A stretch of 35,377 bases of DNA from Betaproteobacteria bacterium (GCA_027492485.1 JAPUER010000053.1:70772-106148), one strand, 5' to 3'. Positions 1 through 8,440 are shown, numbered from the stretch's first letter. A program made the numbers and translations. The notes: generated by a model not told the origin, from the letters alone.

Positions 1-31
1 CGGTCAAACCCCATGGGGGGGTCTACATCAC

Positions 32-60
32 GTGGGGGGCGGGGGGCTGCGCCCCCCCCA
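32..60. repeat. G-run/C-run hairpin at the left end
   Basis: Runs of six or seven G are followed by runs of C; GGGGGGC and GCCCCCC can pair around a TGC loop just upstream of rfbA. Similar G/C-run sequence occurs at the other end of the window. It may be a dispersed intergenic element or low-complexity sequence where assembly stopped. No upstream gene can be recognised in bases 1-73. Confidence 0.4.
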
Positions 61-61
61 C

Positions 62-80
62 GACGAGGCACGAATGACGA
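62..80 (+). repeat. Copy of a GAGG-ACGAATGACGAA dispersed repeat overlapping the rfbA start
   Basis: The segment GAGGCACGAATGACGAA contains both the only plausible Shine-Dalgarno (GAGG, 65-68) and the start codon (74) of rfbA. A near-identical unit, GAGGACGAATGACGAA, occurs in the glyQ-lnt gap, where ACGAATGACG is present twice in tandem. Two places in 35 kb suggest a dispersed repeat that happens to look like a translation start. Confidence 0.45.
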
Positions 81-976
81 AATCATCCTCAAGCGCGCGA
101 CGCAAGGGCATCATTCTGGCCGGCGGCGCCGGCACCCGCCTGCATCCGGTCACTCAGGCGGTGTCGAAGCAGTTGATGCCGATCTATGACAAACCGATGA
201 TCTACTATCCGCTATCGGCGCTGATGCTGGCGGGTTTGCGCGACATCCTGATTATTTCCACACCGCAGGACACGCCGCGTTTCCGCGATCTGCTCGGGGA
301 CGGCAGCCAGTGGGGGCTGAACCTGCAATATGCCGTGCAACCGTCGCCGGACGGGCTGGCACAAGCCTTCATCATCGGTCGCGAGTTCATCGGCGACGAT
401 CACGCGGCACTGGTGCTTGGCGACAACGTCTTCTACGGCCACGAGTTGCAGCAGCTGCTGGAGCACGCGCATGCGCGGCAGAGCGGTGCCACGGTGTTCG
501 CCTACCCGGTCAGCGATCCGGAACGTTACGGCGTCGTCGAGTTCGATGCCGATGGGCGCGCCATCAGTCTCGAAGAAAAGCCGAAACAACCGAAGTCGCG
601 CTATGCGGTGACCGGGATTTACTTCTACGACAACAGCGTGGTGGACCGCGCGGCGAACCTCAAACCCTCGGCACGCGGCGAACTGGAAATCACCGATCTC
701 AATCGACTGTATCTTGATGCAGGCACGCTGAGCGTCGAGATCATGGGGCGCGGCATGGCCTGGCTCGACACCGGTACTCACGATTCGCTGCTGGAGGCCG
801 CACAGTTCGTGCAAACCATCGAACGCCGACAGGGGCTCAAGGTCTGCTGCCCGGAAGAAGTCGCGTATCGCCAGGGCTTTATCGATGCAGCGCAACTTGA
901 ACGGCTGGCGCAACCGCTGGCCAAGAGCGGCTATGGCAGGTATCTGCTCGACGTACTTAAAGAACAGGTGTTTTGA
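74..976 (+). CDS. rfbA: Glucose-1-phosphate thymidylyltransferase RfbA (RmlA)
   Basis: This enzyme joins glucose-1-phosphate and dTTP to make dTDP-glucose, the first step of dTDP-L-rhamnose synthesis for O-antigen or other surface glycans; it is cytosolic. The 300-residue protein has the nucleotidyltransferase signature [11 protein letters not shown] (residues 17-27), then [17 protein letters not shown], and later EEKPKQPKS and the W-L-D-T-G-T-H motif, all typical of RmlA. Length is normal (family about 290-300). Family members usually start directly at KGIILAGG; here ten extra residues precede it and no alternative ATG, GTG or TTG lies between, so ATG 74 with GAGG at 65-68 is the only start. 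Its stop overlaps the rfbC start by one base (TGATG), implying translational coupling. Confidence 0.95.
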   Translation: MTKSSSSARRKGIILAGGAGTRLHPVTQAVSKQLMPIYDKPMIYYPLSALMLAGLRDILIISTPQDTPRFRDLLGDGSQWGLNLQYAVQPSPDGLAQAFIIGREFIGDDHAALVLGDNVFYGHELQQLLEHAHARQSGATVFAYPVSDPERYGVVEFDADGRAISLEEKPKQPKSRYAVTGIYFYDNSVVDRAANLKPSARGELEITDLNRLYLDAGTLSVEIMGRGMAWLDTGTHDSLLEAAQFVQTIERRQGLKVCCPEEVAYRQGFIDAAQLERLAQPLAKSGYGRYLLDVLKEQVF

Positions 977-1518
977 TGAAGGTCGTGAAGACCAATCTGG
1001 CCGGCGTGCTCGCGATCGAGCCGCAAGTGTTTTCCGACGACCGTGGCTACTTTGTCGAGACCTTCAATTTGCAGAAGTTCCGCAACGCCACGGGTGCGAT
1101 GGTGAACTTCGTGCAGGACAACCAGAGTTACTCGAAAGCGAAGGTGCTGCGCGGCCTGCACTACCAGATCGAGCAGGCACAGGGCAAACTGGTGCGCGTG
1201 GTCTCCGGTGCGGTGTGCGATGTGGTCGTCGACCTGCGCCGCTCGTCGCCGACGTTTGCACAATGGACAGCCGTCGATCTGACTGCCGAGAACCAGCGCA
1301 TGCTATGGGTGCCTGCCGGCTGCGCGCACGGGTTTGTAGTGACCGGCGATCACGCGGTCTTTCTGTACAAGGTAACCGATTACTACGCGCCACAGCACGA
1401 ACGGACGATCGTGTGGAACGACCCCGCGCTCGGTGTGAAATGGCCGATCGCCGATCCGGTGGTGAACACCAAGGATGCCGCGGGTCTGCCGTTCGCCAAA
1501 GCGCAGACTTTCGCCTGA
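976..1518 (+). CDS. rfbC: dTDP-4-dehydrorhamnose 3,5-epimerase RfbC (RmlC)
   Basis: RfbC epimerises C3 and C5 of dTDP-4-keto-6-deoxyglucose to give dTDP-4-keto-L-rhamnose. The 180-residue cupin protein shows the family landmarks: DDRGYFVETF near residues 21-30, FVQDNQSYS at 45-53, VLRGLHYQ with the catalytic His at 62, WVPAGCAHGF at 111-120, and YKVTDYY at 131-137 carrying the conserved tyrosines. Length matches the family (about 180). It begins at ATG 976, sharing one base with the rfbA stop; a TTG directly in front (973) is in frame but unnecessary. It is the middle gene of the rfbA-rfbC-rfbD set. Confidence 0.95.
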   Translation: MKVVKTNLAGVLAIEPQVFSDDRGYFVETFNLQKFRNATGAMVNFVQDNQSYSKAKVLRGLHYQIEQAQGKLVRVVSGAVCDVVVDLRRSSPTFAQWTAVDLTAENQRMLWVPAGCAHGFVVTGDHAVFLYKVTDYYAPQHERTIVWNDPALGVKWPIADPVVNTKDAAGLPFAKAQTFA

Positions 1519-1544
1519 ACGGGAGCACGATTGGCTCGCTGTTC

Positions 1545-2417
1545 ATGAAAATCCTGATTGCCGGCGCGCAGGGCCAACTCGGGCTCGCGCTGATCCGGCG
1601 GCTCGCCGAAACGCACCAAGTCCTGGCGCCGGGGCGCGCCGATCTCGACATCACGCATCGCGAGCGTTGCGCTGCGGCGGTGGCCGGCACGCAGCCCGAT
1701 CTCGTACTCAATTGCGCCGCTTACACCGCAGTTGATCGCGCCGAATCGGAGCCGGATGCCGCGTTTGCAGTCAACGCCAACGGCGCTGAAAACCTGGCTG
1801 CGGCATGCCGCGGTATCGGCGTCATGCTGGTCCACTTTTCCACCGACTACGTCTTTGACGGCGCCGGCAGCCGGCCCTACATCGAGACCGATGCCGTGGC
1901 GCCGCAGTCGGTGTACGGTGCCAGCAAACTGGCGGGGGAACGTGCGGTTCACGACAGCGGCGCGGACCATCTGATCCTGCGACTGAGCTGGGTCTACGGC
2001 AACGACGGCGGCAATTTCTACAAGACCATGCTGCGACTCGCGACAGAGCGCCCGGTATTGCGCGTGGTGACCGATCAATGGGGCACCCCGAACTACACCG
2101 CCGATCTTGCCGACGCGGTGGCGATCGCGATCGATCGGCCGCGTGCGGAACTTGCCAGGCTGGGCGGGCTCTACCACTTGAGCGCGACCGATACGACCAA
2201 TTGGTGCGAATTCGCCCGAGCGATCGTCCGCGGCGCCGGCATGGAGGAACGTGTCGCGGTCGAAGCAATTTCTACGTCTGAATACCCGACTGCGGCAAAG
2301 CGCCCAGCGTTTAGCGCGCTGGACGCGAGCCGTTTCGCGACGGTGTTTGGCTGTGAGCTACCGCGATGGCAGGACGGTCTGCGGCGGTGCCTTGCCGCGC
2401 GACCGCTGGTGGCGTAA
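1545..2417 (+). CDS. rfbD: dTDP-4-dehydrorhamnose reductase RfbD (RmlD)
   Basis: RfbD performs the last step, NAD(P)H reduction of dTDP-4-keto-L-rhamnose to dTDP-L-rhamnose. The 290-residue SDR protein has the Rossmann motif GAQGQLG (7-13), NCAAYTAVDRAE (56-67), STDYVFDG (99-106) and the catalytic YGASK (Tyr124, Lys128), followed by a LRLSWVYG stretch. The start is ATG 1545, 26 bases after rfbC; the frame stays open far upstream but those codons cross rfbC and are not rhamnose-reductase-like. rfbB, the dTDP-glucose 4,6-dehydratase that completes the pathway, is not in the window and is not directly upstream of rfbA within the visible 73 bases. Confidence 0.95.
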   Translation: MKILIAGAQGQLGLALIRRLAETHQVLAPGRADLDITHRERCAAAVAGTQPDLVLNCAAYTAVDRAESEPDAAFAVNANGAENLAAACRGIGVMLVHFSTDYVFDGAGSRPYIETDAVAPQSVYGASKLAGERAVHDSGADHLILRLSWVYGNDGGNFYKTMLRLATERPVLRVVTDQWGTPNYTADLADAVAIAIDRPRAELARLGGLYHLSATDTTNWCEFARAIVRGAGMEERVAVEAISTSEYPTAAKRPAFSALDASRFATVFGCELPRWQDGLRRCLAARPLVA

Positions 2418-2494
2418 ATTGACTGCCTTGGCAACAATGTCGTCGACAATGCGGCCGGTGGGCGTGTAGTTACTTTGATGGAGAAGAGTTGATC

Positions 2495-4435
2495 ATGATG
2501 CGGCGTTTCGTTTCACTCTGTTTGCTCAGCGCCAGTTCGGCGGTCCTTGCCGGCGGTTTTGTCCTCGACTCGGTGACGAGCATGCCGCCGGCGGAAGTGA
2601 CGACGGAAAAGGCCGCGATGCAGCGTTTCACCAGTTCGTCCAGCCTCGCATATCACGTCGATGCGCTGCCGTTTGACGCGCAGGTTCTGGCCTCGGCCAA
2701 ATCCACCGCCGTCGGTGCCGAGCGCGCGAAACCGGTGCAGATCGGCTTTGCACGCGGTATTGCCGAAAATGCGCAAACAGTGCCGCTGGCATCGTTGCCG
2801 TGGGAAACCACCACCGACGGAGGCAAGGCGGCAAGAGTGGTGGTCGCCGCGCCCGGAGCGGCCGGGTTGCGCATCGGTTACCGCGTCAATGGGCCCGCCG
2901 AAGGCGTGGCGATCAGGTTCGCCGGAAATGATCGTGACGAGGTTTATCTCGCTACCGCGGGCGACACCGGGCTTGAATGGTCGCCGGTTCTTGAAGGCAG
3001 CCAGGGCACGATCGAACTGCATATCAAACCGGGTTTCGACGTCTCGCAGTTTGGCTTGCGCCTGGAATCGTTGTCGCATCTCGTCGTCGCCGGTGGTGAT
3101 CTCGGGCAGAAGAGCAAGGTGTTGGAGATTGGCGATTCCGATTCCTGCAATATCGATGTCGCCTGCGTTCCCAATCCCAGCACCGCGCTGCTAAGCGCCG
3201 CCAAGGCGGTAGCCAAGATGGTGTTCAGCGAAGGCTCCAGCTCCTATCTTTGTACAGGCACGCTAATCAACTCGTCGTCGGGTGCCAATTATTTCTACAC
3301 GGCGGCACACTGCATCAGCACCCAGGCCGCTGCGTCGACACTCAATACGTACTGGTTCTTCGACGCGGTTGCCTGCGACAGCGTAGCGACACCGCCCTAC
3401 CAGCTGCTGACCGGCGGCGCCGACCTGATGATGACGGAACCGACGATGGACGGAACGCTACTGCGCCTGCGCCTGGCGCCGCCAACGGGCACGGTTCGTG
3501 CCGGCTGGAATGCCACGGTGATTCCGACCGGTACAACGGTAATCGGCCTTCATCACCCGAGCGGCGACCTCAAGAAATTCTCGCAAGGTAATATGCAAGG
3601 CTACGCGCAAGGCCCACTGGCCTACAGCGGCACGCCGCGGCCGCAGGCGAACAAGGACAGTTTCATCACCGTGCGCTGGACCAACGGGACGACCGAGGGT
3701 GGCTCCAGCGGCTCCGGCGTATTTACCTACAACACCAGCGGCGCTTACTACGAGCTGCGCGGCGGCCTCGAAGGGGGCTCCGCGTCCTGCAGCAACTTGA
3801 ACGGAATCGACCGCTTTTCGCGGATGGACCTGCTCTACACGCGGCTGGTCCCGTATCTCGCGCCCGCCGCCATCATACCGACCACGACGTCGGCGCAGGC
3901 CAGCATGGTCGAGTTTTTCAACCCGCAGTTCAACTACTACTTCATGTCGTCGCGTGAAAGCGAGAAGGCTGCGCTGGACAATTTGACCGATTCACTCGCC
4001 AATCCGCTGTGGTATCGCACCGGATACTGGTTCAAGACCGATCCGGCGTCGTCGAGCCAGACGTCTTCCATCACCCGTTACTTCATTGCCGGTGCCGCCA
4101 GAAACGCCACACGCGGATCGCACTTTTATACGGCAACAAATGAAGATCGGGCTGCGATCACTGCCACCGGTAAGGAGCGCAGCGGGGCAGCGTGCTCAAC
4201 GATGCCGAATGGATACTTCTGCAATGAAGGAATCGACTCGTACGTTGCCGCGCCAATCGGTACCGGCACATCCCGCTCCTGCCTGAGCGGCGAGCAACCC
4301 ATTTACCGTACTTTCCGCGCCACGCCGGCCGACGATGGCAATCACCGTTATCTCAACAGCGCAACGATGTACAACTACATGGTGTCCGATCAGGGCTGGG
4401 ACGGTGAAGGCATAGCGTTCTGCGCGAAGCCGTAG
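2495..4435 (+). CDS. Secreted trypsin-fold serine protease with a DUF5648-like C-terminal domain
   Basis: A 646-residue exported protein. Residues 1-19 form a signal peptide (MMRR, hydrophobic core, cleavage after AVLA). About 200 residues follow that resemble a propeptide or beta domain. The S1-type catalytic triad is visible: TAAHC with His272, Asp319 in MDGTLLRL, and Ser405 in TEGGSSGSG. Spacing and the GGSSGS form resemble lysyl endopeptidase (Achromobacter protease I) more than chymotrypsin. From about residue 470 the protein changes to a tail with FFNPQFNYYFMSS, GSHFYTA and GWDGEGIAFC, the pattern of DUF5648, a module found on secreted bacterial proteins. Start: ATG 2495 with GGAGAAGAG upstream; ATG 2498 and TTG 2489 are alternatives. 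Substrate specificity cannot be read from the sequence. Confidence 0.85.
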   Translation: MMRRFVSLCLLSASSAVLAGGFVLDSVTSMPPAEVTTEKAAMQRFTSSSSLAYHVDALPFDAQVLASAKSTAVGAERAKPVQIGFARGIAENAQTVPLASLPWETTTDGGKAARVVVAAPGAAGLRIGYRVNGPAEGVAIRFAGNDRDEVYLATAGDTGLEWSPVLEGSQGTIELHIKPGFDVSQFGLRLESLSHLVVAGGDLGQKSKVLEIGDSDSCNIDVACVPNPSTALLSAAKAVAKMVFSEGSSSYLCTGTLINSSSGANYFYTAAHCISTQAAASTLNTYWFFDAVACDSVATPPYQLLTGGADLMMTEPTMDGTLLRLRLAPPTGTVRAGWNATVIPTGTTVIGLHHPSGDLKKFSQGNMQGYAQGPLAYSGTPRPQANKDSFITVRWTNGTTEGGSSGSGVFTYNTSGAYYELRGGLEGGSASCSNLNGIDRFSRMDLLYTRLVPYLAPAAIIPTTTSAQASMVEFFNPQFNYYFMSSRESEKAALDNLTDSLANPLWYRTGYWFKTDPASSSQTSSITRYFIAGAARNATRGSHFYTATNEDRAAITATGKERSGAACSTMPNGYFCNEGIDSYVAAPIGTGTSRSCLSGEQPIYRTFRATPADDGNHRYLNSATMYNYMVSDQGWDGEGIAFCAKP

Positions 4436-4444
4436 CCGGGTTGG

Positions 4445-4468
4445 ACTTGGACGACTCGTCGTCCAAGT
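4445..4468. terminator. Perfect stem-loop between convergent genes
   Basis: ACTTGGACGA (4445-4454) pairs perfectly with TCGTCCAAGT (4459-4468) around a CTCG loop, between the protease stop and the MOSC stop. It lacks a T-run on either strand, so it could be a weak or Rho-assisted bidirectional terminator, or an mRNA 3'-end stabiliser. Confidence 0.45.
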
Positions 4469-4508
4469 TCGCAGCAGTTATCGTGGTTGCGGTTGCGCGG
4501 CGGCGCGG

Positions 4509-5384
4509 TCAAAAGCGATATTCAACGACCGCCGCGTCCCCGGCCACCACCACGCCTGGCTTGAGCACAACCGCATTCCAGCCAAATGTGACGCCGCCAA
4601 AATCAGGATTGTTGCGAAATCTGGCCAGCGTAACGAGCGGCTCGTCGGACAATCGCGCGCCACTTTGCTGGTCGGTCGTGGTGACCTGGCAGCGAACGCA
4701 GGGCTTGACCAGCCGCAAGACGACCGAACCGATGGTGATCGTATCGACATGGTCTTCGTCCCACGCCGACAGGCCGGACAAAACCAAATTGGGGCGAAAG
4801 CGATTCATCGGTAGCAAATCGCCTTCGCGCCGTCCCATGCGTTGATTGAGGTCCGCCAGCGAACTCGCGCTGGCGACAAGAAGCGGGTAGCCATCGGCGA
4901 ACAGCGTGTGCGCGCCGCTATCGCCTGCGTAGACGCGGTTGCACTCGCGCCGAAGCGCGGGATTGAAGCGGACCAGCCGCACATGATTCGCCGCAAATCC
5001 AAGGACGTGTGCGCACCATGCAGCGGCTGCATCGCCAGCGTCCTCCGCCTGCGTCTCGTGATTCCACACCCGGACCGCAGTAAATGCCCGCGTCTGCGGC
5101 GGTGGCACGGCAAGCGCATTGTGGCCCGCGGCGGACAGGTGCAACAGGTAGGCCGTTCCATCCGCCAGCACCGTGGCGACGATGGTCGCCATTGCCGGCA
5201 ACTCCCGTTGCGACAGGAACTGTGCCGGACTACGCCGGCAGTCGACCAGCATCCATTCGCGATCATGATGCAGACCGCTCGTGAGCAACTCCGCAGCGAC
5301 GTGTTCGACCGCGCGACAACCCTTCACCGGGTAAGAAAAAAGCCCGGAGACTTTGAGGTCGTCCGGGCCTTGTTCGGCATTCAT
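4509..5384 (-). CDS. MOSC domain protein (YcbX/mARC-like molybdenum cofactor sulfurase-fold)
   Basis: A 291-residue protein with an N-terminal MOSC beta-barrel domain (VSGLFSYPVKGC, 12-23; HHDREWMLVD, 39-48) and a C-terminal MOSC domain with RFRPN (195-199) and KPCVRC (227-232). In YcbX and mARC the corresponding cysteine ligates the molybdenum cofactor, and the proteins reduce N-hydroxylated compounds; a role of that kind is inferred here. It lies 11 bases after the cytochrome c4 stop on the same strand, suggesting an operon and possibly an electron-transfer link. ATG 5384 is the only start that keeps the conserved first beta strand, yet codons 5-15 form a complete intrinsic terminator (separate entry). 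No good Shine-Dalgarno is visible. Confidence 0.85.
   Translation of the reverse strand: MNAEQGPDDLKVSGLFSYPVKGCRAVEHVAAELLTSGLHHDREWMLVDCRRSPAQFLSQRELPAMATIVATVLADGTAYLLHLSAAGHNALAVPPPQTRAFTAVRVWNHETQAEDAGDAAAAWCAHVLGFAANHVRLVRFNPALRRECNRVYAGDSGAHTLFADGYPLLVASASSLADLNQRMGRREGDLLPMNRFRPNLVLSGLSAWDEDHVDTITIGSVVLRLVKPCVRCQVTTTDQQSGARLSDEPLVTLARFRNNPDFGGVTFGWNAVVLKPGVVVAGDAAVVEYRF
5336..5368 (-). terminator. Intrinsic terminator embedded in the first codons of the MOSC gene
   Basis: On the minus strand GCCCGGA and TCCGGGC (5368-5362 and 5348-5342) pair, continued by GAC/GTC past one bulged base, with a six-base loop and then six T (5341-5336). This is a textbook Rho-independent terminator for cytochrome c4, but it lies inside the downstream reading frame, so expression of the MOSC protein depends on read-through or on ribosomes disrupting the hairpin. 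Confidence 0.8.
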
Positions 5385-5395
5385 TTCGCGCGACT

Positions 5396-6067
5396 TCAGT
5401 TGGCCTTGAGTCCCGCGGTGTATTCGGAGAGCGCCTTGACTTCGGCGTCGGTCAATCGAGCCGCGATACCAGCCATCAGCTTGCCAGTGCTGTTGGGGTC
5501 GTCTTTGGTGGCGCCGCCGCGCTTGCCGGTGCGGAAATTGGTGAGCTGGGCAAGCGTGTATTCGGCATGCTGGCCACCGACACGGGGGTACTGTGCAGGA
5601 ATCCCCGCGCCGGTTGGCGAATGGCAACCCGAACAGGCCGGAATGCCGCGTGCCGAGTCGCCGCCACGATAGAGTTTCTCTGCCGTTTTGGCCAGTTTCT
5701 CGTCTTTGGTTCCGATCGTGCGGGCGGGTTTCGACGCGAAGTAGGCGCCGAGATCCTTCATGTCATCGGCGCTCAGATTGGCGGCGAACCCCTTCATAAT
5801 GGCGTTGTCACGCTGCCCGGTTTTGAAGTGCTGCAATTGCTTTGCAATGTAGGTTCCGCTCATTCCGGCGAGGTTGGGCTGGCTCGGCACCGGGCTCATG
5901 CCGTCGGCACCGTGGCAACCGACGCAAACGCCGGCCAGCGCCTGCCCCTTCGTTGCATCGGGCTTGCGTTCGCTTTGCTTTTCCGTTTCGGCCGCGGACG
6001 GCAGCGCCATCATGGCGACAACGGCAAACAGGATTGCGGAGGCGGTGGTGCGGCGAATTGAGATCAT
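5396..6067 (-). CDS. Cytochrome c4 family dihaem protein
   Basis: A periplasmic dihaem c-type cytochrome that carries electrons between quinol-oxidising complexes and terminal oxidases. The 223-residue protein has a signal peptide (MISIRRTT, hydrophobic core to about residue 26) and two class I domains, each with a haem site: CVGCH (48-52) and CSGCH (145-149). NLAGMSGTYIAKQL and YPRVGGQHAEYTLAQL are typical cytochrome c4 segments; length is normal. ATG 6067 is chosen because the signal peptide begins there, though no clear Shine-Dalgarno precedes it. It is divergent from engB, a common betaproteobacterial arrangement, and a TATAAT sits on this strand at 6154-6149. The MOSC gene follows after 11 bases. 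Confidence 0.9.
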   Translation of the reverse strand: MISIRRTTASAILFAVVAMMALPSAAETEKQSERKPDATKGQALAGVCVGCHGADGMSPVPSQPNLAGMSGTYIAKQLQHFKTGQRDNAIMKGFAANLSADDMKDLGAYFASKPARTIGTKDEKLAKTAEKLYRGGDSARGIPACSGCHSPTGAGIPAQYPRVGGQHAEYTLAQLTNFRTGKRGGATKDDPNSTGKLMAGIAARLTDAEVKALSEYTAGLKAN

Positions 6068-6135
6068 GGCCGAAGAAAAAGGAGCGGTGATGGGGGCGCT
6101 CGACGCAGAAGCACAAAATGCCTCGGCTGGAGCGC

Positions 6136-6154
6136 TTGACAACCTAAAATTATA
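6136..6154 (-). promoter_or_regulatory. A+T-rich promoter region between cytochrome c4 and engB
   Basis: The minus strand carries a perfect TATAAT (6154-6149) facing cytochrome c4, without a convincing -35 at the right spacing. The plus strand carries TTGACA at 6136-6141, close to the engB start, without a good -10. This is the only A+T-rich spot in the divergent gap, so it is probably the shared promoter region. Confidence 0.35.
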
Positions 6155-6170
6155 GCTTTGCGAGGCTGCC

Positions 6171-6875
6171 ATGAACGACGCCAAGCACGCGCCGCCCAAG
6201 CGAGTGCCGCTTGCAGCCGAAGCCCGGCTGGAACGAATTGCACAATTTGCCGGCGCCCGATTTGAAAAATCGGTGGTCGACCGCGAGGGCTTGCCGGTAC
6301 CGAGTGGCCCGGAAATCGCGTTTGCCGGTCGCTCCAACGCCGGGAAATCCAGCTCAATCAACCGTCTGGCGGGGCAGACGCGTCTGGCCTACGCCAGCAA
6401 GATGCCGGGGCGCACTCGGGAGCTGAACTTCTTCCCGCTCCGGGCCGGCGGCTACCTGGTGGACCTGCCCGGCTACGGTTTCGCCCGGACACCGCGCGAC
6501 AAACAGCGCGTCTGGACCGGCGTGATCGAGCAGTATTTTCGCGAGCGAGACGCGCTCGCCGGCGTCGTACTGGTGCTCGATGTGCGGCGTGCCCCCACCG
6601 AGCTGGATGTCCAGTTCGTGCGCTGGCTCGGCGAGCTGGGGCGCCGGCGTCCGCCGGTGCTGTGGTTGCTGAACAAAGCCGACAAGCTGACCCAAAGCGA
6701 ACGCATGAAAGCGCGCAACGCGTTTCGTGGCGTCGCCGGGGATGTCGTGGCGGAAAGCGATACGGTCGTCCTCTTCTCGGCGCATACGGGGCTTGGCATG
6801 AAAGAGTGCGCCACTGTATTTGACGATTGGTTGGCCACCGACCCGGCGCATCCGCTGGCCGGACCGAACTCGTAG
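6171..6875 (+). CDS. engB: Ribosome biogenesis GTP-binding protein EngB (YsxC/YihA)
   Basis: EngB is a small essential TRAFAC GTPase that helps assemble the large ribosomal subunit. The 234-residue protein carries all GTPase motifs: G1 GRSNAGKSS, G2 around PGRTRELNFF, G3 DLPGYG, G4 NKADK and a G5-like SAHTGLG. EngB proteins are usually about 200-220 residues; the extra length is an N-terminal lead of about 45 residues and a short tail. ATG 6171 has GAGG six bases upstream. It converges with comM, 42 bases separating the two stops; no terminator is evident in that gap. Confidence 0.95.
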   Translation: MNDAKHAPPKRVPLAAEARLERIAQFAGARFEKSVVDREGLPVPSGPEIAFAGRSNAGKSSSINRLAGQTRLAYASKMPGRTRELNFFPLRAGGYLVDLPGYGFARTPRDKQRVWTGVIEQYFRERDALAGVVLVLDVRRAPTELDVQFVRWLGELGRRRPPVLWLLNKADKLTQSERMKARNAFRGVAGDVVAESDTVVLFSAHTGLGMKECATVFDDWLATDPAHPLAGPNS

Positions 6876-6917
6876 GGGCGAGCGCTTGCGGCGCCAGAGC
6901 GATGCTCGGGCCGACGC

Positions 6918-8414
6918 TCAGGTTTCCATTCGCCGGTAACCAATCGCCTCTGCCAGGTGAGCAACGCCAATACGCTCGGCGCCCGCCAGATCGGCGATGG
7001 TACGCGCCACGCGGCAGATGCGGTGCTGCGCGCGGGCCGACAGCCCCATGCGCGCGCTGGCCTGTTGCATGAGCTGTTCGCCTTTTTCGTCCACGGCGCA
7101 GTATCGATCGATCTCTGCGGACGATAGATCGGCATTTGCCTTGCCCTGACGTGCGAGTTGGCGCTCACTGGCAGCGACGACACGTTGCCGTACCGCAGAC
7201 GAAGGCTCCCCATCCGGCGCAGCCCGCAGCGATTCCGACGCCAGCGCCGGCACCGTAATCTGCAGATCGATACGGTCGAGTAACGGCCCGGACAGTTTGC
7301 CACGGTAACGGGCGATCTGGTCGGGAGTGCAGCGGCAGGGCCGCGACGCGATGTTGGCGCCGAGATACCCATCGGGGCAGGGATTCATCGCCGCGATCAA
7401 TTGAAAGTGGCTGGGGAAAGTCACTTGCCGGGCAGCGCGGGAAATGTTGATGGCATGACTCTCCAGTGGTTCGCGCAGCACTTCAAGCACGCGGCGCTCG
7501 AACTCGACGACTTCGTCAAGAAACAGTACGCCATGATGTGCGAGCGAAATCTCGCCGGGACGTGGATCGCTGCCGCCGCCAACAAGTGCGACGGCGCTGG
7601 CAGTGTGATGCGGCGACCGCACCTGCCGGGCCCCGAACATTTCCGGCTTGAACTTGCCCACCAGCGACAGCAAGGCGGCGCTTTCGATCGCTTCTTCCTC
7701 GGCCATTGGCGGCAGGATGCCCGGCAGTCGCTGCGCCAGCATGCTTTTGCCGGTTCCCGGCGGGCCGGTCATCAGCATGCTGTGGCGGCCGGCGGCGGCG
7801 ATCTCCAGCGCCCGTTTGGCCTGCGCTTGTCCTTTGACGTCGAGCAGATCGGGATAGCGCGGTGGTTCGGCCGGCGCGGAGTCTTCCGGGCTGTTCAGCG
7901 TATGGCGTCCGGCAACGAAGGCAGCGACTTCGAGCAAGGTGCTGGCCGCCAGCACCCGTGCGCTGCGCACGCGCGCGGCCTCGGCCGCCGACGCCTTCGG
8001 CAGCACCAGCGTGTGCTTGCTGCGCGCCGCCGCCATTGCCATCGCCAGTGCACCGCGCACTACGCGCAAGTCGCCGTTGAGACCAAGTTCACCGGCGAAT
8101 TCGAGGCCTTTCAGACGCTCGGCCGGTAGCTGTCCGCTTGCCACCAGAATGCCGATGGCGATCGGCAGGTCAAAGCGACCCGATTCTTTCGGGAACTCGG
8201 CGGGCGCAAGGTTGACGGTGAGCTTGCGCATCGGAAATTCAAAGCCGGCGGTCTGAATCGCCGCGCGGACACGGTCCCGCGATTCGCGGACCTCAACGTC
8301 GGGCAGCCCCACCAGATTGAATGCCGGCAGGCCATTCGCCAGATGCACCTCAACGGTGACCAGTTCGGCGTGCAAGCCGGCGAGCGCGCGGCTGTAGGTG
8401 ATGGCAAGTGACAC
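6918..8414 (-). CDS. comM: ComM/YifB Mg-chelatase-like AAA+ ATPase
   Basis: ComM is a hexameric AAA+ helicase that drives branch migration during natural transformation, extending integration of incoming DNA; YifB is the same family. The 498-residue protein has the N-terminal Lon-protease-like ChlI domain (NLVGLPDVEVRESRDRVRAA), the Mg-chelatase ATPase domain with Walker A GPPGTGKS (217-224) and Walker B VLFLDEV (about 300), and the C-terminal domain (SARAQHRICRVARTIADL). Length is normal (about 500). The start is GTG 8414, matching the conserved MSLA beginning; no ATG is available and there is no clear Shine-Dalgarno. A LexA-type operator lies 27 bases upstream, so SOS control is plausible. 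Confidence 0.93.
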   Translation of the reverse strand: MSLAITYSRALAGLHAELVTVEVHLANGLPAFNLVGLPDVEVRESRDRVRAAIQTAGFEFPMRKLTVNLAPAEFPKESGRFDLPIAIGILVASGQLPAERLKGLEFAGELGLNGDLRVVRGALAMAMAAARSKHTLVLPKASAAEAARVRSARVLAASTLLEVAAFVAGRHTLNSPEDSAPAEPPRYPDLLDVKGQAQAKRALEIAAAGRHSMLMTGPPGTGKSMLAQRLPGILPPMAEEEAIESAALLSLVGKFKPEMFGARQVRSPHHTASAVALVGGGSDPRPGEISLAHHGVLFLDEVVEFERRVLEVLREPLESHAINISRAARQVTFPSHFQLIAAMNPCPDGYLGANIASRPCRCTPDQIARYRGKLSGPLLDRIDLQITVPALASESLRAAPDGEPSSAVRQRVVAASERQLARQGKANADLSSAEIDRYCAVDEKGEQLMQQASARMGLSARAQHRICRVARTIADLAGAERIGVAHLAEAIGYRRMET

Positions 8415-8440
8415 GGTAAACGATGCAGCGGACGGGTGAA

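Noticed and set aside
885-1544. Long in-frame extension upstream of rfbD
   Set aside because: It crosses rfbC in another frame and has no rhamnose-reductase similarity; MKILIAGAQGQLG at 1545 is the family start.
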